Source: CAWBJP01 sp963789165
Lineage (GTDB): Bacteria > Actinomycetota > Acidimicrobiia > IMCC26256 > BP-133
Assembly (NCBI GenBank): GCA_963789165.1
Contig: CAWBJP010000012.1
Location: 186,001 to 250,000, forward strand
Direction: 5' to 3'
Length of the DNA stretch: 64,000 nt
A program made the position numbers and the translations under genes. This document shows positions 33,101-39,621 of the stretch, piece after piece (the first letter of the stretch is position 1; every line of letters begins with the position of its first letter). The notes under the pieces are model-generated. The model saw nothing but the letters and a program-made list of their open reading frames with translations, was not told the origin of the DNA and ran no database searches.

Positions 33101-33453
33101 ACCGCCTGGCCATATATGTCGTCGCCTTCAACCACGACTTCGCCGGTGTTGATTCCGATTCGGACACGGACCTCATCTCCCGGTGCTTCCGCGTTTCGAT
33201 TCTCGACGCCCTGCTGGATCGAGATGGCGCACGCCAGCGCTCTGCGCACCGACGCGAACGCAACCATGAAACCGTCGCCCAGGGCCTTCACCTCCCGACC
33301 CTCCTGGGCCTCAACGCAGCGGCGCACGACCTCCTCATGGGAGCGCAGGATGCGATGGGCGACCGCGTCTCCCCGTCCGGTGCGCAGATCGGTGGAGCCC
33401 TCGACGTCACTGAAGAGGATCGTCAACGGACCTTCGGGGAACCGCTCAGCCAT
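30154..33453 (-). CDS. Class III adenylate cyclase - AAA/NTPase - TPR protein (paralogue)
   Basis: A 1,099-residue paralogue of the gene it faces, with the same order of domains. The cyclase domain has ILFSDVEGSTDLRTGRGD, VKALGDGFMVAF and DIYGQAVNAAARIASRA with all catalytic positions kept. The NTPase has FVGREAERAELRPLI, Walker A GGEPGVGKSRLAEEL and Walker B MLVVLDDLHRADEPT. The TPR part ends RRMGMPKHLAMMEALHP, close to RMGMPRHRELAAALLSA of its partner. AAGGAGGGCGACC precedes the ATG, a strong ribosome-binding site. The two stops are 5 bp apart. A 16-bp palindrome lies 58 bp upstream of the start. Confidence 0.92.
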   Translation of the reverse strand: MAERFPEGPLTILFSDVEGSTDLRTGRGDAVAHRILRSHEEVVRRCVEAQEGREVKALGDGFMVAFASVRRALACAISIQQGVENRNAEAPGDEVRVRIGINTGEVVVEGDDIYGQAVNAAARIASRAKGGEILVSEIVRQLAGSGPEFTFADRGRYRLKGFPDRWHLYDVVYEAARTTESGPSFAGRTPFVGREAERAELRPLISQTKVGSGAFVMVGGEPGVGKSRLAEELAVRCTREGFQTFVGHCYETGAQPYIPIVEVFEQALAQADSTAVFRQFLGDEAPEVARLVPKLRRLCPDIPPALELPAEQERRYLFNSVWEVVARSGRTRPMLVVLDDLHRADEPTMLLVQHLAERITDAPVLIVGLYRDSELEADCPFSRGLEELTRRRLARRMRLEPLPREELAQMLADLAGQEPPPRLVDVIYAETEGNPFFTEEVFKHLVEEGRLFDTQGRFRADLSVDDLDVPEGVRLVVGARLRRLGEDGTKVLASAAVLGRVFSFELLQVLEEMPEALLLDLVEEAERAGLILAFDEAAGEDQFVFAHELIRQTLVSELSVPRRRRLHARAAEALERVYAPTLRFQAAAIAHHLVQAGSAADPKRTFRYLLMAGQHALETVAFEQALTHLERAAERAELGTPSERADLLFRLGTARRNSGRWDEAVETWKVAVDAYEVIGDPEAAGRICQEASYSLGWVSRWEEATAIGQRGIDLLGDEVSATRARLLAQQGNIMAYAGVPFEVGDALITQALALADELGDPAVRGHCLLGKAINRTAWMHLVECADAGLEAAGLLRTANSLWEESAVLGFTQVALALTGQFAEARRVEAHLEPLAERLGNIGALLQCRRARGMVDFAETGDLDSLEAFGRSDLKLASDAGLPWVNSSYSWLGLARFLRGDWDGARGHFEQAAAYEPPGALNGLDRALLVEFLAYSGDRERVLAMLDEGEDDRMPTAGQRNSWGQWAMLVSGVEGLFVAGERDRAGDYYDLVVECLERTEVVCPNSADCRLLERAAGISAMAGRCWDDAEGHFRTALRQAEELPHRPEAAHTRRFFAQMLVERDGPGDRAEATQVVIEAEGLYRRMGMPKHLAMMEALHP

Positions 33454-33510
33454 GGTCGCCCTCCTTCATGGCGGGCAGACCCATTTTTGCCGAAGCCGGG
33501 AGGATGCTGT

Positions 33511-33526
33511 GTGAGGACTTCCTCAC
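33511..33526. promoter_or_regulatory. Perfect palindrome upstream of cyclase gene
   Basis: GTGAGGA-CT-TCCTCAC is a 7-bp perfect inverted repeat in the 119-bp gap before the minus-strand cyclase gene. Size and position fit a repressor or activator operator. It could also end the kelch gene transcript upstream. Confidence 0.4.
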
Positions 33527-33572
33527 CCGAGCGCAATGTAGGCGGATTGGCGCCCGTAGGCCTGTTTTCAGG

Positions 33573-34724
33573 TCATTGTTGGTACAGCGCTACGTCCCCG
33601 GTCGCGCCGTCCGTATTCCAGCCCCCGACGAACGCGACCCTCCTCCCGTGGCCCAGGAGCGTCGCGGTATGCAGGTACCGGGGAACCGCCATGGACGTCG
33701 CCGGGTCACGATGCCCTGTGCCGGGGTCGTAGATCTCGGCGGTGTCGAGCGCGTCGTTCCACCGATCGAGGCCGCCGGCGACGAGGATCCTACCGTCGTC
33801 CAGCGCCGTGGCGGTGTGACCCGCCCGAGCGGCCAGCATGTCGCCCGCCGGGAACCATTGCCCGGCTGCGGGATCGAAGATCTCGCTGCTCGACCAGTAG
33901 TTGTCGCCCTGCGCTCCTCCCGCCACGAACACTCCGCCGTCACGGAGGAGCGTCGCCGTGTGCTCCACTCTCGGGACGGTCATGTCGGGCGTGGGGGCCC
34001 ATGTGTTCGTGGAGGGGTTGTAGATCTCGGCGCTGGCCAGTTGTCCTCCAACCAGGTTGCTGCCGTTCCCTCCGACCACCAGCACCCTTCCGTCGGCGAG
34101 CAAGGTGGCGGTGTGCGAATGGCGGGCCGTCCCCATGCTGGCGGCGGGCGTCCAGCTGTTCGACAGCGAGTGATAGATCTCGGCGCTGCTGAGCGTCTCG
34201 TCAACACCTAACCCCTTCACGCTGGCGCCGCCCACGACGAGGAGACGGCCGTCGCCGAGCAAGGTGGCGGTATGGGCCCACCGTGGTGTCCTCATCGCCG
34301 CAGCTGTTATCCAGCGGCCGAGAGCGGGGATGTAACGATCGGCGCTCCCCTGGCCGCCATAGCCGCCGGTGACCAGCACGCTGCCGTCGTCGAGGCGCGC
34401 ACCGGCTGCGTGGTACCGGGGCACGCTCATGTCGTCTATGCGTGTCACCCCGCTGGAAGGGTCGAACAGGACGGCGCTGGCCAGCAGGCCGTCCCGGGTG
34501 TCATCGAAGCCGCCGGCGGCCAGCAGCCGTCCGTCGCCGAAGCCGATGGCGACATGTCCATAGCGGCTGCCGGTGTCGCCCACCCGATCGCTCCAGGCAC
34601 CGGATGACGGCTCCGTCGCACCGACGGCCGGTGGGACCCCGAAAGCGACCACGACGGCGAAGAGAACCACCGGCCGGAACAGCCGCCTGACGCGCGCCAC
34701 TCTCCGGTGATCGCGGGGATGCAT
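33573..34724 (-). CDS. Secreted kelch-repeat beta-propeller protein
   Basis: A 383-residue protein with a basic N-terminus and a signal helix (RPVVLFAVVVAFGVPPAVGA). Seven kelch blades are marked by DGRLLAAGG, DGSVLVTGG, DGRLLVVGG, DGRVLVVGG, DGGVFVAGG, DGRILVAGG and RRVAFVGG, each followed by SAEIYDP-type and M-R-x-H-TATLL strands. These domains are usually sugar-binding or oxidase-like outside the cell, but no catalytic residues are visible. The ATG at 34724 was chosen as the first Met before the signal. The open frame extends upstream into the divergent gene. Confidence 0.85.
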   Translation of the reverse strand: MHPRDHRRVARVRRLFRPVVLFAVVVAFGVPPAVGATEPSSGAWSDRVGDTGSRYGHVAIGFGDGRLLAAGGFDDTRDGLLASAVLFDPSSGVTRIDDMSVPRYHAAGARLDDGSVLVTGGYGGQGSADRYIPALGRWITAAAMRTPRWAHTATLLGDGRLLVVGGASVKGLGVDETLSSAEIYHSLSNSWTPAASMGTARHSHTATLLADGRVLVVGGNGSNLVGGQLASAEIYNPSTNTWAPTPDMTVPRVEHTATLLRDGGVFVAGGAQGDNYWSSSEIFDPAAGQWFPAGDMLAARAGHTATALDDGRILVAGGLDRWNDALDTAEIYDPGTGHRDPATSMAVPRYLHTATLLGHGRRVAFVGGWNTDGATGDVALYQQ

Positions 34725-34833
34725 GAGGGCATCATTTCCAGAGGTTCGTCCGACCACACCTCTGGCCACTCTCGGTGGCGTGAGCTGGTGGTACCTTTCG
34801 TTCGTACCACCGGTGAGCTCGGCGGGGGCCCGC

Positions 34834-36159
34834 GTGCAACCAAAGACCAGGTACGCCAAGAGCGGGGGCGTGAGCATCGCCTACCAGGTGCTCGGCGAGG
34901 GTCCGCTCGACGTCGTCTTCATCCCCGGGTTCGTCTCGAACGTCGAGTTCTGGTGGGAGTTGCCCGGCACGACGCGCATCTTTGAACGTCTGGCCTCCTT
35001 CGCCCGCGTCATCTTGTGGGACAAGCGGGGCACCGGGCTGTCCGACCCCGTCGACCGCGTCCCGACGCTCGACGAGCGCGTCGACGACCTGATGGCCGTC
35101 ATGGACGCCGTGGGGTCGGAGCGGGCCGCCTTCTTCGGGGTCTCGGAGGGCGGGCCCATGAGTCTGCTCTTCGCCGCCAGCCATCCCGAGCGGACCACCG
35201 CCCTGGTGCTCTACGGCGCCTCGCCCAAGTTCAGCTCCTCCCCCGACTGGGAGTGGGGCTGGAGCGCCGACGAGATCGCCGAGCGCCTGGAGGAAATCGA
35301 ACGGGACTGGGGCGACGCCGCGCTCATCAGCCTCTTCGGCCCCAACCAGGTGGACAACGAGGCGGTCCGGCACGCATGGGGTCGATTTCAGCGGACGGGG
35401 GCCAGCCCGGCCATGGGAAGGGCCGTCTACGAGGCGCTGTGCGAGCTCGACTGCCGCGAGGTCCTCTCTGCCATCGGCGTGCCCACCCTCATCCTGCACC
35501 CCGTCGGCGATCGGGTCGCCGACGTGCGGGCGGCCCGCCACATGGCCCAGCGGATCCCGGGCGCCCAGATGGTGGAGTTTCCCTCCGATGACCACATCCT
35601 GATCATGTTGGACCCCGATGCGATCGTCGACGAGATCGAGCAGTTCCTCACCGGCGTCAGGCACGAAACCCAGTCCAACCGCGTCCTCGCCACGGTCATG
35701 TTCACCGACATCGTCGGGTCGACCGTCCGGGCCGCCGAGCTGGGCGACCAGCGCTGGCGTGACCTGCTGGCCACCCACGACGCCGCCGTGCGCCGCGAAC
35801 TCAAACGGTTCGAGGGCCGGGAGGTGAAGACGACGGGCGACGGCTTCCTCGCCACCTTCGCCGCACCCAGCCGGGCCATCGCCTGCGCCTGCGCGCTGCG
35901 CGACGCGGTTCACCAGTTCGGGATCGACGTGCGGGTGGGCCTCCATACCGGTGAGTGCGAAATCATGGGCGACGACGTCGGCGGTTTGGCGGTCCACACC
36001 GGCGCCCGGGTGGCGGCCCTCGCCGGGGCCGGCGAAGTGCTGGTCTCGAGCACCGTCAAGGACCTCGTCGCCGGCGCCAGGATCGGCTTCGCCGACCGCG
36101 GCACCCATGAGCTCAAGGGCGTCCCCGGCGAATGGCGCCTCTTCGCAGTCACGGCGTAA
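34834..36159 (+). CDS. Alpha/beta hydrolase fused to class III cyclase domain
   Basis: A 441-residue fusion. Residues 1-265 are an alpha/beta hydrolase with LWDKRGTGLSDP, the nucleophile motif GVSEGGP, the acid in HPVGDRV and the His in PSDDHIL. Residues 280-440 are a cyclase domain with VMFTDIVGSTVRAAEL, EVKTTGDGFLATF and VGGLAVHTGARVAALAG. The two metal Asp and the Lys are kept, but the Asn of the V-N-x-A-A-R motif is His. The hydrolase could act as a small-molecule sensor rather than an enzyme. GTG at 34834 is the likely start; GTG at 34813 is an alternative. Confidence 0.85.
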   Translation: MQPKTRYAKSGGVSIAYQVLGEGPLDVVFIPGFVSNVEFWWELPGTTRIFERLASFARVILWDKRGTGLSDPVDRVPTLDERVDDLMAVMDAVGSERAAFFGVSEGGPMSLLFAASHPERTTALVLYGASPKFSSSPDWEWGWSADEIAERLEEIERDWGDAALISLFGPNQVDNEAVRHAWGRFQRTGASPAMGRAVYEALCELDCREVLSAIGVPTLILHPVGDRVADVRAARHMAQRIPGAQMVEFPSDDHILIMLDPDAIVDEIEQFLTGVRHETQSNRVLATVMFTDIVGSTVRAAELGDQRWRDLLATHDAAVRRELKRFEGREVKTTGDGFLATFAAPSRAIACACALRDAVHQFGIDVRVGLHTGECEIMGDDVGGLAVHTGARVAALAGAGEVLVSSTVKDLVAGARIGFADRGTHELKGVPGEWRLFAVTA

Positions 36160-36174
36160 CCCCTGAGGCGGGGT
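36159..36174. terminator. Short bidirectional hairpin
   Basis: ACCCC and GGGGT pair around TGAGGC between the stop codons of the convergent hydrolase-cyclase and RAM-domain genes. The stem is only 5 bp, so the call is weak. Confidence 0.3.
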
Positions 36175-36410
36175 CAGAGGTTGACGATGGGGCAGGTCAA
36201 GGTGCGGGTGACCCCGTCCGCGAGCTGCATACGGGAGACCACCATCTTGCCGAGGTCGTCGATGGTGTCGGCCTCGACCTGGACGATCACGTCATAGGGG
36301 CCGGTGACGTCCGCGGTGGAGACGACCCCCTCGAGCTGAGCAACCTCGGCGGACACATGAGCCGACCTGCCCACCTCGGTCTGGATGAGAACGTACGCCC
36401 TGACGGCCAT
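36174..36410 (-). CDS. Stand-alone Lrp/AsnC ligand-binding (RAM) domain protein
   Basis: A 78-residue protein that is only the C-terminal effector-binding domain of Lrp/AsnC regulators: VRAYVLIQTEVGRSAHVSAEVAQLEGV, DVTGPYDVIVQVEADTIDDL and a final ITRTLTCPIV-like strand (VTRTLTCPIVNL). It has no helix-turn-helix. The perfect Shine-Dalgarno AGGAGG, 5 bases before ATG, fixes the start. Such stand-alone domains form dimers and higher rings and bind amino acids. Confidence 0.9.
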   Translation of the reverse strand: MAVRAYVLIQTEVGRSAHVSAEVAQLEGVVSTADVTGPYDVIVQVEADTIDDLGKMVVSRMQLADGVTRTLTCPIVNL

Positions 36411-36795
36411 GAAACCTCCTCGCAGGCGGCGCAGCGATGGTAGCGATCCCACGCGGGGCCATGTGCCCGACCGAACCGGTAGGCGCGGCCGGCAGCTCTT
36501 CGGCGAAGCCGGCAGGGTGTGAGCTTCCGAGGAGTCTCGTGCGTAGTCCAACGCCGACCAGCGGGCGGAGAAACTGGACCACCTCGAGAGAGGCTCTCCG
36601 CCGACTGGACGGTCTGACAGTTATGGCAGCCCAGATGAGTGGGACTACGCTATTTGTCGAGGATTTCATATTATCATTTTGCAGCTTGATAACAACCATT
36701 TTCATTTTGGTCACTCTCCGGGAGAAACGCTCGTTAATTCGATAGTGTATTTTCGTGGCCGTACTTCTCCAGGGTCTGAGCAGAGGTGGTCGCCC
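36411..36795. other. Non-coding region with an A+T-rich patch
   Basis: This 385-bp stretch holds no gene I can support. Bases about 36645-36765 are far richer in A and T than the surroundings (ATTTCATATTATCATTTTGC, CATTTTCATTTTGG, GTTAATTCG), in a window where such runs are otherwise absent. It probably contains the promoter of the small protein downstream, with TTGATAACA or TTCATATTAT as candidate elements, but I cannot choose a pair. An ORF crossing it has hydrophobic residues by composition only. Confidence 0.5.
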
Positions 36796-37068
36796 ATGGA
36801 AGACAGGACGGATGGCATAGAGACTCCGCAGCCCCCGAGGAGCGCTTGGCCGGCCGAAGTGTGGTTGGCAGGTGAGGAGCCGAAGGACGAAGGCCAGGCG
36901 GAACAGGGTCGAGGGAACATCATGGACAAGCTTGAAGACGTCAAGGAGAAACTGGGCCCAACGGTTGAGCACGTAAAGGAGACGCTCGATCCAAAACTTG
37001 AGAAAGCTAAGGGGAAGTTCGGTCAGGCTTTAGACAAAATAGGCGCGAAGCTGTTCTCCAAAAAGTAG
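36796..37068 (+). CDS. Small charged amphipathic protein
   Basis: A 90-residue protein. After an acidic, Pro-rich N-terminus it has a Lys/Glu-rich amphipathic stretch: MDKLEDVKEKLGPTVEHVKE, LDPKLEKAKGKFGQALDKIGAKLFSKK. The 11-residue-like spacing of Lys and Glu resembles LEA or apolipoprotein-type helices and some actinobacterial stress proteins. GAGGTGG lies about 7 bases before ATG; an internal ATG at the MDKLED segment is an alternative. Lower GC than neighbours, like the upstream patch. The function is unknown. Confidence 0.65.
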   Translation: MEDRTDGIETPQPPRSAWPAEVWLAGEEPKDEGQAEQGRGNIMDKLEDVKEKLGPTVEHVKETLDPKLEKAKGKFGQALDKIGAKLFSKK

Positions 37069-37104
37069 TGCCCGGCGAACCGCTGGACCTACTCTGACCG
37101 GGCG

Positions 37105-37842
37105 ATGAAGCCGCGGATCGGTGTTACGAGTGCTCCCTCGATTCACGATCAGCGCCGGGTCGAGCATCTCGACCGGGCCTACACGGATGCGGTCGTAGGA
37201 GCGGGCGCCTTCCCGTTCGTCCTGCCCGTGCTGGACGGGGCCGACGCCGAAGAGGTCTTGTCCGGCTTGGACGGACTGCTCCTGACCGGCGGGGGCGACG
37301 TGGCTGCCTCGTGCTACGGAGAGGACCCCGCACCCGAGGCCTATGGCGTCGACGCCGCCCGCGACGCCTGGGAGCTGGCGCTGGTGGCGGCGGCCGGGGC
37401 GGCCGGCCTACCGATTCTCGGGCTGTGCCGGGGCGCCCAGGTGCTCAACGTGGCTGCTGGGGGCACGCTCATCCAGCACCTGCCCGTCGGTACTGACGAG
37501 TCCCACAAGCAATACGAGCGGGATGGCGAGACGGTGCATGCCGTGGAGGTCGACCCCGGCAGCCTCCTGGCCGCCATCACCGGCCCGCGGGCGTTCGGCG
37601 TGAACACCCTCCATCACCAGGCGGTGGCGGACGTCGGTTCGGGCCTCCGTCCGGTGGCGTGGGCGCCGGACGGAGTCATCGAGGCGGTGGAGAGCGACGG
37701 GGACCGTCCCCTTCTCGGCGTCCAGTGGCACCCGGAGTTGATCACCCACCTGCCGCCCCATGGCCTGCTCTTCGCCTGGTTGGCCCAGGCCGCCGCCGAC
37801 CGTCAGGGCGCGACGGTATCGATACCGCCTCAGGTCGCTTAG
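37105..37842 (+). CDS. Class I glutamine amidotransferase-like, gamma-glutamyl-GABA hydrolase family
   Basis: A 245-residue protein of the PuuD/peptidase C26 family, which hydrolyses gamma-glutamyl amides. LDGLLLTGGGDVAASCYGE, the nucleophile elbow GLCRGAQVLNVAAGG (Cys) and the LLGVQWHPE motif (His, Glu) make the catalytic triad. NTLHHQAV is also typical. Its stop overlaps that of the convergent transglutaminase by 3-4 bp. A glutamyl-amide hydrolase beside a predicted amide-bond-forming operon may be functionally linked, but it is on the opposite strand. Confidence 0.92.
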   Translation: MKPRIGVTSAPSIHDQRRVEHLDRAYTDAVVGAGAFPFVLPVLDGADAEEVLSGLDGLLLTGGGDVAASCYGEDPAPEAYGVDAARDAWELALVAAAGAAGLPILGLCRGAQVLNVAAGGTLIQHLPVGTDESHKQYERDGETVHAVEVDPGSLLAAITGPRAFGVNTLHHQAVADVGSGLRPVAWAPDGVIEAVESDGDRPLLGVQWHPELITHLPPHGLLFAWLAQAAADRQGATVSIPPQVA

Positions 37843-38651
37843 TTGTCGTCGCCGATCTCGTCGGCCCACACCGTCATCGTCTGAAGGATGGGCGCGCCAT
37901 ACGTCGTCACCATGGCGACGTCCAGCGCGTCGCGACCTCGGCCGATGACGACCCGACCGGTACGGGGCACGTTGTTGCGAGGGTCAAAGGTCCACCACCG
38001 GTCCTCGAGGTACGCCTCGAACCAGGCGCAGAAGTCCATGGGCTCGTAGGGCGGGGGGACGCCGACGTCAGGCAGGTAACCGAACACGTAGCGGGCCGGG
38101 ATGTTGAGGCCGCGGCACAAGGTGAGCCCCAGGTGGGCGAAGTCTCGGCAGACGCCGGTGTGGTTCTCCCACACGTCGAGAGCCGAGGTGAGCTGGTTGC
38201 TGCTCCCGATCTGGAAACCGACGTTCTCGTGGACCCAGTCGCACACGGCCGCCACCCGGGGCCATCCCGGTTCGGTTCCGCCGAAGAGATCCCAGGACCG
38301 GTCCCGAAGCACGTCGGACGGGCAGAACCGGCTGGCCAGCAGGAAAACCATCGTCTCATCGGGCAGCGATTCGACGGGAACCTGGCGCGCCTCCTTGTCG
38401 GCGTCATCGGAGACCCCGGGGACCTCGACCTGGGCGTCGTAGCGCAGGCGCGTCCGGCCCCGCGGCAGCGTCAGGCGGTCGCAGATGTTGCCGTAGGTGT
38501 CGTGGTATGAGGTCCACGGCAGCGATGGCGAGGTGCCCCAGGACTCGGAGGCCAACTGTTGCGCCCGGTCGGCGCGGGGCCGCACCTGCCAGATGGTCGG
38601 CGTAGGGCTGGGCGAGTCGTAATCGAACTCGCAGCCCACCCGAATGCGCAT
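37839..38651 (-). CDS. Transglutaminase-like protein with Cys at the catalytic His position
   Basis: A 270-residue protein. An N-terminal beta domain (RIRVGCEFDYDSPSPTPTIW) leads to the papain-like transglutaminase core. NHTGVCRDFAHLGLTLCRGL holds the nucleophile Cys, and EAYLEDRWWTFDPRNN the Asp. In between, the usual H-A-W reads MDFCAWFEAYL, with Cys where the His should be. The gene is last in the operon, with 94 bp to the gene before it, the only wide gap. A C-G-type substitution of the base residue suggests altered or lost peptidase chemistry, perhaps a binding role. Confidence 0.88.
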   Translation of the reverse strand: MRIRVGCEFDYDSPSPTPTIWQVRPRADRAQQLASESWGTSPSLPWTSYHDTYGNICDRLTLPRGRTRLRYDAQVEVPGVSDDADKEARQVPVESLPDETMVFLLASRFCPSDVLRDRSWDLFGGTEPGWPRVAAVCDWVHENVGFQIGSSNQLTSALDVWENHTGVCRDFAHLGLTLCRGLNIPARYVFGYLPDVGVPPPYEPMDFCAWFEAYLEDRWWTFDPRNNVPRTGRVVIGRGRDALDVAMVTTYGAPILQTMTVWADEIGDDN

Positions 38652-38670
38652 CAGCCTGACCTTTCGAAAG

Positions 38671-38748
38671 GCGCCACGTCAGTGGCGCGGGAGGTGGGGT
38701 TGGGGCCCCCACCGACGCTGCTATGAGCCGCCAGGCGAAGAGCCATCA
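38671..38748. repeat. Modular repeat, copy 1 (inter-transglutaminase gap)
   Basis: A hairpin (GCGCCAC-GTCA-GTGGCGC, 38671-38688), then a G-rich stretch, then TGGGGCCCCC at 38701-38710, a 12-nt spacer and a 26-nt block at 38723-38748 beginning ATGAGCCGCCAGG and ending GAGCCATCA. A second copy in the opposite direction at 63370-63446 keeps the 10-nt and 26-nt blocks without a mismatch and the spacer length. Function is unknown. Confidence 0.75.
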
Positions 38749-39621
38749 GCTCGGCGCCACGTCGACCGAGACGTGCAGCTCGTTCTTCGTGCTCTTCGTG
38801 TAGATGACGCCCTTGACCGGCGACACGTCGCCGTAATCGCGGCCACAGGCGGTGGTGACGTAGCGATCGGAGACGAACCGGTCGTTGGTCGGGTCGACGT
38901 CTACCCAACCGGCGTCGGGCACGAACACCGACGCCCAGGCGTGGGACACGTCAGCCCCCACGAGGCGGGGCCGCCCCGGCGGGGGGCGCGTCTCGAGGTA
39001 GCCGCTCACGTAGCGGCCGGCGAGCCCGACCGAGCGCAGGCAGCCGATCGCCAGGTGGGCGAAGTCCTGGCAGACCCCCTTGCGGGACTCGAGCAACTCG
39101 GTGAGCGTGGTGCGCACCGATGTCGCACCCGGCTCGAAGGCGAAGTCGGCGTGGATGCGCCCGGTGAGTTCGGTGAGGGCCTCGGTGAGCGGCCGCCCGG
39201 CGGGGAACGACTCCGCCGCGTAGGCGGCGACGGCCGGCGATACCACCACCTTGGGCGAGTCGAGGAGGAAGCCGCGGGCGTCGAAGGCGTCGTCGCCGGG
39301 GTCGAGGCGAAGACGGTCGCGTATCGTTTCCCAGGCCTGGTCGAGCGCCAGGGGGAGCGAGCCGGGCCGGCCGACGTCGACCATGCTCTCGGCTGTGACG
39401 GTGAGCCGGGTGTGCGGCTCGAGCACGGCGAAGTAGGCGGCGCGGTTCCCGTAGAAGTCGGTCCGCTCCCGGTAGTCGTGGGGCTCGGGCTCGATGCGCA
39501 CCCGGGAGGACCGGCACAGCTGGCCCGGGGCGTCGCGGGGCAGCACATACAACTCGCCGTAGCTGGACGACACTTCCGACTCGTAGCGGTACTCCGTTCG
39601 GTGGACCACCCGATAGGTCAT
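38746..39621 (-). CDS. Transglutaminase-like cysteine protease domain protein
   Basis: A 291-residue protein with an N-terminal beta domain (YRVVHRTEYRYESEVSSSYGEL) and an intact catalytic core: Cys in RKGVCQDFAHLAIGCLRSVGL, His in GADVSHAWASVFVPDAGW and Asp in DVDPTNDRFV. Proteins of this family are predicted peptidases or amidases in ATP-grasp operons. The ATG overlaps the stop of the upstream ATP-grasp/alpha-E gene (ATGA), so they are co-translated. Confidence 0.93.
   Translation of the reverse strand: MTYRVVHRTEYRYESEVSSSYGELYVLPRDAPGQLCRSSRVRIEPEPHDYRERTDFYGNRAAYFAVLEPHTRLTVTAESMVDVGRPGSLPLALDQAWETIRDRLRLDPGDDAFDARGFLLDSPKVVVSPAVAAYAAESFPAGRPLTEALTELTGRIHADFAFEPGATSVRTTLTELLESRKGVCQDFAHLAIGCLRSVGLAGRYVSGYLETRPPPGRPRLVGADVSHAWASVFVPDAGWVDVDPTNDRFVSDRYVTTACGRDYGDVSPVKGVIYTKSTKNELHVSVDVAPS

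Noticed and set aside
36292..36972. A 226-codon minus-strand frame across the A+T-rich patch
   Set aside because: Its composition follows the complement of the small protein and the RAM gene; no site, no domain.
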